DNA from: Rhizobium sp. ASV20
GTDB lineage: Bacteria; Pseudomonadota; Alphaproteobacteria; Rhizobiales; Rhizobiaceae
Length of the DNA stretch: 52,588 nucleotides
Assembly (NCBI RefSeq): GCF_016429015.1
Contig: NZ_JAELTU010000033.1
Location: 1-52,588, forward strand
Reading direction: 5' to 3'
The notes under the pieces are model-generated. The model made no database searches. It saw only the letters and a list, made by a program, of their open reading frames with translations, and was not told where the DNA came from. Shown one piece after another: positions 35,476-43,274 of the stretch (within the stretch, counting starts at the first letter, position 1; each line of letters starts with the position of its first letter). The position numbers and the translations under genes were made by a program.

Positions 35476-36240
35476 ATGAAAGTACGGTCTTCACGGATGG
35501 CGGTCGCCGCATCCGCAATTCTTTTGTTGGCTTCGACAGCTTATGCAGAACCTGGCGGTGGAACGGATCACGGTGGTAGCCGGTCCGGCAGTGGCGGACT
35601 CGGCGCGGGTGTGGGTGTTTCCATCGGCGGCATCAATGCCGGTGTCGGCGCCGGTCTCGGCTCCAACGGAGTGAATGCCGGCGTCGGGGCCTCGGTCGGC
35701 GGGACGAACGGCGTCAATGCAGGATTAGGCGCTTCCGTATCTGGAACAAGCGGTGTCAATGCTGGCGTCGGTGCGTCCGTGGGCGGTTACAACGGCGTTA
35801 ACGCTGGTGTTGGAGCTTCTGCCGGCTCCGGCGGCGTCAATGCGGGCCTCGGAGCCTCCGTCGGTGGCTCGGGCGGCATCAATGCCGGTGTGGGTGCATC
35901 CGTCGGCGGTTCCGGAGTTGGCGTCGGTGTAGGCGTAGGCGTCGGCAACGGGTCCGGTGGTGGCAGCGGCACCGGCAGTGGCACAGGTACGGGAACCGGC
36001 ACGAGCGGCAGCGGTGGAATAGGCACGGCAAGCGGCGGCCTTGGAACTGGTTCCGGAAGTTCAGGCATTGGTAGCGGCACAAGCACTCGCACGCTTGCAG
36101 CTTTCCGCAGCATGTCGAGCGCCGAACAGAAGCGCATGCTCATTGCCTGTCGTCAGGTAACGGCTTCGGGCAATTTCGACTCGGGCCTCGTCAACCTTTG
36201 CAGGCTATTGCACAATACGACCCTCGCTGGTCGTTTCTAG
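35476..36240 (+). CDS. Exported glycine-rich tandem-repeat protein
   Basis: This 254-residue protein has a signal peptide (cleavage near AYA-EP). A repeat region follows with about seven copies of a 13-14 residue unit of the form VNAGVGASVGGxxG (about residues 45-150). After that comes a low-complexity Gly/Ser/Thr stretch, then a non-repetitive C-terminal domain of about 50 residues (RTLAAFRSMSSAEQKRM, LIACRQ, NLCRLLH) with two cysteines. It is probably a secreted or surface protein of extended structure. The function is unknown; adhesion or matrix roles would be guesses. It has a strong A/T-rich control region and stands alone. Confidence 0.75.
   Translation: MKVRSSRMAVAASAILLLASTAYAEPGGGTDHGGSRSGSGGLGAGVGVSIGGINAGVGAGLGSNGVNAGVGASVGGTNGVNAGLGASVSGTSGVNAGVGASVGGYNGVNAGVGASAGSGGVNAGLGASVGGSGGINAGVGASVGGSGVGVGVGVGVGNGSGGGSGTGSGTGTGTGTSGSGGIGTASGGLGTGSGSSGIGSGTSTRTLAAFRSMSSAEQKRMLIACRQVTASGNFDSGLVNLCRLLHNTTLAGRF
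35617..35930 (+). repeat. Tandem coding repeats of the glycine-rich protein
   Basis: Seven or so degenerate units of 39-42 bases encode the VNAGVGASVGG-type repeats. They differ at many third codon positions, so they are old or selected at protein level rather than freshly duplicated. Confidence 0.75.
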
Positions 36241-36352
36241 CGACCTCGCAATAAAGCCGTTTTCCGGCGAGCTTCGCCTGGAGTGGAAATATCGGTGCCT
36301 ATTGCCGCACGAACGCGGCGATGGGCACCGACTTGTCTATGGACAGTAAATA

Positions 36353-36973
36353 TCACCAGTCTATACGGGCGACGTTGTCGAGTGCCTCTCGACTACGACG
36401 TAGCATCATGCCCGGGGCGTCGACCGCCTGGTTCAACAGATGGCGCGCGCCGGCCAAGGGGCGAAACCCCGCCTTTTCCTCGACGACGGGCAGCGGTTCT
36501 TGGGTCACCGATGGTGACTCGGCCTGTGCATATTCCGGATATCCGGCGATCAAAGGGTCGCGCGTTTCACATTGCGGCAGACAGCGGTCGAAGCGTTCCG
36601 CTCCATCGGCAACTGCGACCTTCGTCTTTGTCGCATCGGAATGCAAAGCAACGCGCCTGACCGGTGCGACAACCTTGGCACTGGCGAAGGGAGATGGTGT
36701 CGGGATAGGCACTGCTGTCGCCATCATTTGCCGGACGGGACTGGCATCGACAGCGAGTTGCGGCCCACTTGTTGCGTTATGCGCTAACGAACGGGCGGCG
36801 TTGACCGTGATGCGGCCGCTGTCATCGAAGAACCGCATTGCGCGTTCGCTGGGTGCCGTTTCGGCGATCAGATAGAGCGCGCCGACCACCGTCCCGCAAA
36901 CGGCAAGACCGACACCTAGTCGCCGGCTTGCCTCGCTTTGACCGTTCCACCATCTCACAGGCTGTGTATCCAT
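36353..36973 (-). CDS. Uncharacterised membrane-anchored protein
   Basis: From the ATG at 36973, which follows AAAGGAGCGG, the protein has 206 residues. One transmembrane segment lies near the N terminus (RLGVGLAVCGTVVGALYLIAE, about 18-38). It is followed by a proline- and alanine-rich extracytoplasmic region that includes two nearby cysteines (RCLPQCETR), possibly a disulfide. No family is recognised. It is divergent from the winged-helix gene at 37155 and has no obvious partners. Confidence 0.55.
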   Translation of the reverse strand: MDTQPVRWWNGQSEASRRLGVGLAVCGTVVGALYLIAETAPSERAMRFFDDSGRITVNAARSLAHNATSGPQLAVDASPVRQMMATAVPIPTPSPFASAKVVAPVRRVALHSDATKTKVAVADGAERFDRCLPQCETRDPLIAGYPEYAQAESPSVTQEPLPVVEEKAGFRPLAGARHLLNQAVDAPGMMLRRSREALDNVARIDW

Positions 36974-37154
36974 CGGCCGCTCCTTTTGACAATTTCTCGG
37001 ATACACATTGTCTCGAGAACTATGGCGCGGGTTTTACCGAAACATGGCCAATTGCAGGCTTTGTGCAAAGAAATATTGATAGAAGCGCAGGGCGGAAAAT
37101 GATCGGCCTAAGAAGGATATCTTTCACTATTAAGCTTTATCCTTAAAGTTAATC

Positions 37155-38168
37155 GTGTGTGCCACAAGACAAACCATTGTTCTTGTGATTTTATTGTCCT
37201 GTGGCGAAGTTGGGGCCGAACCACGATTCTTTTGTGAAACCGAAGATAACGAATTTCTCCGCATGGTATTCACGGCAAATGAGCTTGTTCGTAACAAGCA
37301 TTTTCTATCTGCAATGTTGCAGAACGCCCATGAGCTTATGGCCATATACGGCGAGAACCCCCGCATAGCCTCGATTATGGCGGAGCAGCAGCGATGGCTG
37401 ATGGCGCATGCCGGCTTTTCGCTCTCCCTCGGCTATCCTGATGAGCCCACGGCAGGGCTCTATAGCAGCCGGTTCATCGATTTTGCCGTGAAGCACGGCA
37501 TCGCCAGTCGCAATACCGCTGCTGCCTTTCTCAAGGAAATGCTGGCCTACAAATTCATTCAGCCAGTGCAGCGCGGTTCAGATCGACGCATCACCTTGCT
37601 GGAGCCGACCCCATTTACCCGGGAGTACATGATGCGATGGATTCATACCCATCTCATCGTGCTTGATACGCTCGACGGCGGTAGCCGCATGGCAGCGATC
37701 GCTTTAGATTCGGATGCGATCTGGCGTATGCACCCCATTCTCGCCAAAAGGATCATAGGCAGTGACATTCTGCGCAATCCCGGAGTGACATTCAAACTGT
37801 TCAATACGGCGACATCGGGCAGCGTGGTGATGGATTATCTAATATCGCGCATTACCTCGATCGATCTTGATGCTGACAAGGTGTTGATCGGTCCGCTTTC
37901 CATGAAGGCCATGCAGAGCCAGTTCATGATCTCCAAAACGCACTTGAAGCGTCTGTTCAAGCGGGCCGCCGAATTCGGCAGTGTTGGCTGGGCTGGAGCA
38001 CCGGGGAAGAGCAGTTTCTGGCTGTCTCACGCCTTCGTTTCGGAGTATTGGAACTATCAAGCCGAGAAATATGCGATTATCGAAGCCGTCAGCAATGCCG
38101 TATTAAATACGGCCGAAAATAACGGCGAAAGATCGAGTGTCGTGGTTCTGGGACTTGCCAGCGACTGA
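37155..38168 (+). CDS. Tandem winged-helix protein, possible transcription regulator
   Basis: This protein has up to 337 residues from a GTG at 37155; a later ATG at 37263 would give 301. Two winged-helix-like segments are visible: GIASRNTAAAFLKEMLAYKF followed by a wing with RGSDRRITLLEP (about residues 115-155), and a second, MKAMQSQFMISKTHLKRLF with GAPGKSSFWLS (about 253-295). This arrangement suggests DNA binding. I do not recognise the family. It lies 421 bases upstream of the pilus operon in the same direction and could regulate it, but that is inference from position. Confidence 0.6.
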   Translation: MCATRQTIVLVILLSCGEVGAEPRFFCETEDNEFLRMVFTANELVRNKHFLSAMLQNAHELMAIYGENPRIASIMAEQQRWLMAHAGFSLSLGYPDEPTAGLYSSRFIDFAVKHGIASRNTAAAFLKEMLAYKFIQPVQRGSDRRITLLEPTPFTREYMMRWIHTHLIVLDTLDGGSRMAAIALDSDAIWRMHPILAKRIIGSDILRNPGVTFKLFNTATSGSVVMDYLISRITSIDLDADKVLIGPLSMKAMQSQFMISKTHLKRLFKRAAEFGSVGWAGAPGKSSFWLSHAFVSEYWNYQAEKYAIIEAVSNAVLNTAENNGERSSVVVLGLASD

Positions 38169-38422
38169 TTGACCCTATTCGCCGTCATGTGAACGCCTTG
38201 CGCGTACTTGTTCGCAAAGCGGGTATTGACGCCTTGTCAGCCGATACAGGCGCACACTATTTTGACGTGCTCCCCCTCCTGACTTGGTCGACTTACGGAC
38301 TGGATGCTGTCACGGCGGCAGCCGCATGAGTCAGATGCAGTGAAACATGTATTCCCACTGTATTTGCGTAAATCATGATAGCCAGTTCAACTTGGCGTTA
38401 ACCATGTTTTTCAAAAATGACG

Positions 38423-38434
38423 TTTGTATACAAA
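38423..38434. promoter_or_regulatory. Perfect palindrome TTTGTATACAAA, candidate operator
   Basis: A perfect 12-base palindrome about 155 bases before the first pilus gene. It contains TGTATACA, a form used by several GntR-type regulators. A second perfect palindrome follows with a centre-to-centre distance of 23 bases. Confidence 0.45.
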
Positions 38435-38445
38435 TACATGCTAAG

Positions 38446-38457
38446 AAGTTGCAACTT
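38446..38457. promoter_or_regulatory. Perfect palindrome AAGTTGCAACTT, candidate operator
   Basis: A second perfect 12-base palindrome, with a sequence different from the first, immediately ahead of TATACTAG, which could be a -10 region. Both are in the A/T-rich patch before the pilus operon. Confidence 0.45.
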
Positions 38458-38589
38458 ATACTAGTCAACAACACTTTTGATACTTTCCCGGCTCATGCAC
38501 GCGGTTTCTAGCTCATTGCCAGAATCACTAACATATGATTAGTTTCTTATATTCTGACGTATTGGAGAGCATGATTAGGGAGATTGCGA

Positions 38590-39087
38590 ATGCAGAAGAT
38601 GCTACGCCGTGCCATACTCGTCGGTGTTGCAACGATCATAGCAGCGCCGTCCGTCATGGCCGCCACAGCAACTGGCAATATGACCGTTACCATCACCATT
38701 CAGTCTCAATGCACGATACAGACCGTGGGCAATCTCAATTTTGGCAACAGTGGCGTCATCACGGCCGATATCGCCCAGACCGCGACCATCGGTGTCCAAT
38801 GCACATCCGGATCGACCTATAACGTCGGCCTAAGTGCCGGTGCAGCACCCAGCGCAACAGTGACCACTCGCCAGATGGTAGGGACAGGGGCAGCGACGAT
38901 CAATTACGGCCTATACAGAGATAGCGGACACACCCAGAATTGGGGCGTTACGATAGGCACCGATACCGTAGCAGGTACCGGCAATGGCAGCGTACAGAAC
39001 CTCACCGTATATGGTCTGGTTCCACCACAATCCACGCCCGCTGCCGGCGTCTATACAGATACGGTGGCAATTACCGTTACCTACTGA
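38590..39087 (+). CDS. Csu-type pilus major subunit (spore coat U domain)
   Basis: The 165-residue protein has a signal peptide (cleavage near VMA-AT) and a spore coat U (SCPU) domain: CTIQTVGNLNFGN at the start, GLYRDSGHTQNWG in the middle and the C-terminal GVYTDTVAITVTY, the donor or closing strand of the fold. It resembles the second domain of the 321-residue protein at the end of the operon. It is probably the polymerising subunit of the fibre, folded by the chaperone and exported by the usher that follow. GGGAG lies ahead of the ATG at 38590. Confidence 0.88.
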   Translation: MQKMLRRAILVGVATIIAAPSVMAATATGNMTVTITIQSQCTIQTVGNLNFGNSGVITADIAQTATIGVQCTSGSTYNVGLSAGAAPSATVTTRQMVGTGAATINYGLYRDSGHTQNWGVTIGTDTVAGTGNGSVQNLTVYGLVPPQSTPAAGVYTDTVAITVTY

Positions 39088-39111
39088 ATCCACTAGACTG
39101 AGGAGGCTATC

Positions 39112-39831
39112 ATGCGACGCATGCTGTCATGCATTGCCGCGACGACGCTCTTTGTCCTGAGTGCAGATTTCGCAAGCGCCGTCTCATTGCGAGCAGCGCC
39201 GACCAATCTCGACCTTGTCGCGCCCACAAGTACAGGCGTGCTCAACCTGACCAATGACGGCGATCATCCCATAAATGTGCAGGTGCGCGTTTTCAAATGG
39301 AGCCAAACAGGCGGTGTCGAGCAGCTCCAACCGACGACGGACGTCGTGGCGAGCCCACCGGCTACCAAGATGGCGCCGAATGCCCAATATGTGGTCAGGG
39401 TGGTACGAACGAGCAAGGCACCGGTGCGGGCCGAGGAGACATATCGCGTCATCGTTGATGAATTGCCGGATCCGGGTCGCGCGCGCGCCGGTACAGTAAC
39501 TTTGATTGTGCGCCACTCGATCCCTGTCTTTTTCAGGAATGTCGATGCCAAGGCCGCCGATGTTTCCTGGGCCTTAAGTCGTCAGGGCAACAGTCTTTTT
39601 CTAACCGGCAAGAACAACGGCAACAGTCGTTTTCGTCTGTCAAACATCACCCTAAAGCAAGGAGCCGCGAAAATCGGCAGCCGGGACGGCCTGGTCGGGT
39701 ACGTTCTTGGGGGGGCCACAATGCAATGGCCGATCGGGAGCGCAAAATCCCTTTCCGGCGGCACTCTAACTTTGCAAGGCCAAAGCGATCTTGGGCCATT
39801 CAATGCCAACATCGCTGTTATCAAGCGTTAG
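39112..39831 (+). CDS. Periplasmic fimbrial chaperone (Csu type)
   Basis: The 239-residue protein has a signal peptide (near ASA-VS), followed by an immunoglobulin-like chaperone domain: LRAAPTNLDLVAPTSTGVLNLTNDGD, FKWSQTGGVEQL, then APNAQYVVRVVRTSK and EETYRVIVDELPDP, the usual run of the first domain. It should bind SCPU subunits in the periplasm and deliver them to the usher. GAGGAG precedes the ATG. Its stop overlaps the usher gene by 29 bases, so the two are translationally coupled. Confidence 0.9.
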   Translation: MRRMLSCIAATTLFVLSADFASAVSLRAAPTNLDLVAPTSTGVLNLTNDGDHPINVQVRVFKWSQTGGVEQLQPTTDVVASPPATKMAPNAQYVVRVVRTSKAPVRAEETYRVIVDELPDPGRARAGTVTLIVRHSIPVFFRNVDAKAADVSWALSRQGNSLFLTGKNNGNSRFRLSNITLKQGAAKIGSRDGLVGYVLGGATMQWPIGSAKSLSGGTLTLQGQSDLGPFNANIAVIKR

Positions 39832-42217
39832 GGTCGGCACCGTTCTTGTAAGCATCTCTCTTTCGGTTTCGGTGCTGCGTGCCCAGGAAGTCCCCAATCC
39901 GCCGGCAGCAGTCGTGACCGCTGACCAATCTGCTGGCACGCGTGACGTCTATCTTGAAGTATTCATCAGCAACGTCTCGGTGAAGATGATCGGCAATTTC
40001 AAACAGCGCCCAAATGGTTCGCTCGCAGCAACAGCCGGGGAACTGCGCGAAGTCGGCATAAAGCCACCGGCAGGCGCCGATGACGGTAAGCTGATTGAAC
40101 TCAGTACGCTGCCCGGCCTGTCATACCAAGTCGACGAGGAGACCCAGCGTCTTTACGTTCAGACGACCGATAAGGGCCGCATGCCTCACGTTATCAACGT
40201 CAGGCAACAAGAGGAGAGCAAGGTCCCTGCGCCCCAGTCCGGCTACGGCGCCGTGCTCAACTATTCCCTCTACGCAAGCTCAAACAGCCTCCTGCAGAGC
40301 GACTCCAGCATATTCCAAGGAATATCGGGATCATTCGACGCCCGGATATTTAGCCCATACGGCACGCTCAGCCAATCCTTCATAGCCGGCTATTCCAACG
40401 GCAGCCTCGACGGAGTGACGCGCCTCAACACCACCTGGAGCTACTCGGATCCGAAAAACCTCGTCACCTATCGCGCCGGCGACCTGACGACCGGAGGTTT
40501 GTCATGGACGCGGCCGGTTTATTTCGGAGGAATCCAATTCCAACGCAATTTCTCGCTGCGCTCCGATCTGGTGACCGAGCCCCTTCCGGCATTCGCTGGC
40601 ACCGCTGCAGTCCCTTCGACGCTTGAAATCTATACGCAGAATGTCCGAACCTATTCCGGTGATGTTCCCGCCGGACCGTTCGAGGTGACGAACCTGCCAG
40701 CCTTTTCGGGTGGTGGACAAGCGACCGTCGTCCTTCGCGATAGCCTTGGGCGGGAAACGACCCAGACATTACCGTTCTATTCCTCCAATCTGCTTTTGCG
40801 ACGCGGCCTCCTGGATTTCTCCGCGGAGCTCGGTACCCCCCGGCGGGATTTCGGTACGGAATCGGACGACTATGACGGCCGCATCATGGGCGTCGCCACC
40901 GCCCGTTACGGATTGACCGACTGGCTGACACTTGAGGGGCATTTCGAGGGTGGCTCGGATCTCCTGAATGGCGGCGCGGGTGTCGCCTTTCCGCTGGGTG
41001 CCTGGGGCGTGGCGTCGGTTGCCGGCGCGGGAAGCAAAAGCGGCGATCGTTCCGGTGCGCTTGTGAATGCCTCAGTTGAATTGAACTACGACAAATGGGC
41101 TCTCTATGCTCGCATACAGCGCGCCTTCGACAATTACGATGACATCGCATCCGTTTCCGCCAAGCCGACAACCAGCTCGGCGGGGGAGTTCACGATATTC
41201 AGCGCCGGCGTGCCCCGCGCTATCGATCAGGTCACTCTCAGCGTGCCGACGCCATTGGATCTTTCCAGCCTCAACCTTTCCTACACAAGGCTGGAAAGCG
41301 CCGACGGCACGAAAAACAAAATCGCCAGCCTTTCCTATAGCCAGACCTTCAAGCACATGACACTCTACGCCACCGCCTTCACCGACCTCGACAATCGGAG
41401 CAACTTCGGTGTCTTTGCCGGTCTTTCGATCCCCTTCGGCGGCAACATCAACGCAAACACCGGCGTTCAAAGCGGCCCGAACGGTCTCGATGTCGTTGCC
41501 GATGTCTCCAAATCGCTACAGCAGGAGGACGGCAGTGTCGGCTGGCGGCTGCGTACATCGGAGGGGCAAGACACCAACCGGGAGGCGGCAGTCAGCTACC
41601 GGGCACCTTTCGCGCAGTTCGAGGCCGGGGTTCAGCAGCAGAATAAGGACGCTCGTGCCACGGCGCGGATGGATGGCGCCATCGCTGTCGCGGGGGGCAG
41701 CGTCTTTGCAACCAATCGTATCGATGATGCCTTCGCCGTCGTCGATGTCGGTGCCCCCGACGTCGAGGTTCAGCAGCAAAATAGGCCTGTCGGCAAAACG
41801 GATCAGAGCGGCCGAATTTTGGTGCCGAATCTGAATTCCTATGAGCCGAACACCGTATCCATCGACCCCAAGAACCTTCCCGTCGATGCCGATGTACCCG
41901 CGACGAAGGAGGTCGTCGTTCCGGCGGATCGCAGCGGTGTTGTCGTCAAGTTCGGCGTGTCGGAGGCGCCGCAGGCCGCCCTCGTGACGATTGAGGACAA
42001 GAACGGCGCGTTCCTCTCCGCCGGGCTTAGCGGCAAATTGCAGGGCGCGGATGAGGAATTCGTCATCGGCTATGACGGCCAGGCCTATATCCGCGGCCTG
42101 CATGGGCAAAACACGATCGAAGTCTCCCTAGGCGACGGGACCAAGTGCCATGCCCAGTTTGCCTATAAGCCACAGCGCGGGCAGCAGGTCGTGATCAATC
42201 ATATCAGGTGCTTTTAA
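39803..42217 (+). CDS. Outer membrane usher of the Csu-type pilus
   Basis: This 804-residue protein starts at the ATG at 39803, inside the end of the chaperone gene, and has a signal peptide (near LRA-QE). The N-terminal domain (about 30-150) is followed by a beta-barrel region (GYGAVLNYSLYASSN; FSLRSDLVTEPLPAFAGTAAVPST; TQTLPFYSSNLLLRRGLLDFSAELG) and a C-terminal domain with a carboxy-terminal cysteine motif (CHAQFAYKPQ, HIRCF). It forms the channel through which subunits are assembled. Its length is near that of Csu ushers, and it has no partner outside this operon. Confidence 0.92.
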   Translation: MPTSLLSSVRVGTVLVSISLSVSVLRAQEVPNPPAAVVTADQSAGTRDVYLEVFISNVSVKMIGNFKQRPNGSLAATAGELREVGIKPPAGADDGKLIELSTLPGLSYQVDEETQRLYVQTTDKGRMPHVINVRQQEESKVPAPQSGYGAVLNYSLYASSNSLLQSDSSIFQGISGSFDARIFSPYGTLSQSFIAGYSNGSLDGVTRLNTTWSYSDPKNLVTYRAGDLTTGGLSWTRPVYFGGIQFQRNFSLRSDLVTEPLPAFAGTAAVPSTLEIYTQNVRTYSGDVPAGPFEVTNLPAFSGGGQATVVLRDSLGRETTQTLPFYSSNLLLRRGLLDFSAELGTPRRDFGTESDDYDGRIMGVATARYGLTDWLTLEGHFEGGSDLLNGGAGVAFPLGAWGVASVAGAGSKSGDRSGALVNASVELNYDKWALYARIQRAFDNYDDIASVSAKPTTSSAGEFTIFSAGVPRAIDQVTLSVPTPLDLSSLNLSYTRLESADGTKNKIASLSYSQTFKHMTLYATAFTDLDNRSNFGVFAGLSIPFGGNINANTGVQSGPNGLDVVADVSKSLQQEDGSVGWRLRTSEGQDTNREAAVSYRAPFAQFEAGVQQQNKDARATARMDGAIAVAGGSVFATNRIDDAFAVVDVGAPDVEVQQQNRPVGKTDQSGRILVPNLNSYEPNTVSIDPKNLPVDADVPATKEVVVPADRSGVVVKFGVSEAPQAALVTIEDKNGAFLSAGLSGKLQGADEEFVIGYDGQAYIRGLHGQNTIEVSLGDGTKCHAQFAYKPQRGQQVVINHIRCF

Positions 42218-42232
42218 GAGGGAGCAGGAAAA

Positions 42233-43198
42233 GTGTTTCGTTCGATTGCCTTTCTGTTCGTCCTGCTGTTACCCTCGCTGGTCCTTGCGCAAAGCTGCTC
42301 TTTCAGCGTCGCCAACGTAAATTTTGGTCCCGTCGATACGCTGTCGGGCAATCCAGTCAACACCACCTCGACGCTGAACGTCAGCTGCACCGGAGGCTTG
42401 CTGGATATCGGCAAGCGCCTCCTGATCTGCCCGAATATCGGCGCAGGCAGCGGTGGGGCATCCTCGGCAGCCGCGCGGCAAATGTCGAACGGAACCAGTT
42501 CATTGAATTATCAGCTTTATTCCGATACCGGCTACAGCGTGGCCTGGGGATCGAGCAGCTGGTCCTATCCATCGCGGGCACCCCCTTATGCCTTGACTAT
42601 GGCTTTGCTTAGTGGCGGTTCACTGATCGGGGCTTCGGGTAGCTTGACGGTGTATGCCTCGGCTTTGGGCAGTCAATCCACGGCAGCGACGGGAGCTTTT
42701 ACATCAAGCTTCGCGGCTGGCGACACTCCATTCATTTATAGCTACAGCAGTGCCACCACCTGCGCGGCACCCTCAGGAACCTTGGGATCGGCTACGTTCA
42801 CCGTCAGCGCAAGTGTCGCCGCGAATTGCCTGATCAACGTCCAGAACATCAACTTCGGCACACAAGGCGTGCTAAGCGCCAATGTCGATGCCACGGGCTC
42901 GGTGACCGCGACCTGTACGCCAGGCACGCCCTATACGATCTCGCTGAACGGCGGAACGGCGAATGCCGCACCGACAGCGCGAAAAATGTTCCAGGGAACC
43001 CAGACGGTGACTTATGGCCTATACAAGGATTCAAACCGCTCGCAGCCATGGGGCGATGTCAATACACCCGGTAGCACAGTGGCCGGAACGGGGACTGGCA
43101 CGGCACAGCTTTTGACGGTCTATGGTCGCGTGCCGCCACAGACGACTCCTTCTCCCGGTGCCTATATCGACACGGTCGTCGTCACGCTGACCTACTAA
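42233..43198 (+). CDS. Two-domain spore coat U protein, likely pilus tip adhesin
   Basis: This 321-residue exported protein (signal cleavage near VLA-QS) has two SCPU domains. The N-terminal one (about 20-165) is divergent. The C-terminal one (about 185-321) is similar to the subunit encoded at 38590, with NFGTQGVLSANVDATG, GLYKDSNRSQPWG and a final VVVTLTY. A two-domain protein in Csu operons is usually the tip adhesin: the first domain binds the surface and the second joins the fibre. The GTG start follows GGAGCAGGAAAA. No terminator was clear in the 76 bases to the convergent gene. Confidence 0.85.
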   Translation: MFRSIAFLFVLLLPSLVLAQSCSFSVANVNFGPVDTLSGNPVNTTSTLNVSCTGGLLDIGKRLLICPNIGAGSGGASSAAARQMSNGTSSLNYQLYSDTGYSVAWGSSSWSYPSRAPPYALTMALLSGGSLIGASGSLTVYASALGSQSTAATGAFTSSFAAGDTPFIYSYSSATTCAAPSGTLGSATFTVSASVAANCLINVQNINFGTQGVLSANVDATGSVTATCTPGTPYTISLNGGTANAAPTARKMFQGTQTVTYGLYKDSNRSQPWGDVNTPGSTVAGTGTGTAQLLTVYGRVPPQTTPSPGAYIDTVVVTLTY

Positions 43199-43274
43199 AG
43201 TACGTCGCGATCGTTCAGATTCGCTTTTGCGCTCAAAGGCGTTGGATTTATGCATGTCGAAAGCGGCTGCCCGT

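Larger units (their letters stand above)
38169..38589. other. Control region upstream of the pilus operon
   Basis: About 420 bases without a gene. The second half is A/T-rich, carries two perfect 12-base palindromes (listed separately) and probably the pilus promoter. Confidence 0.4.

Noticed and set aside
35617..35930. CRISPR-like spaced repeats
   Set aside because: The repeats are contiguous, in frame and encode a glycine-rich protein; there are no unique spacers.
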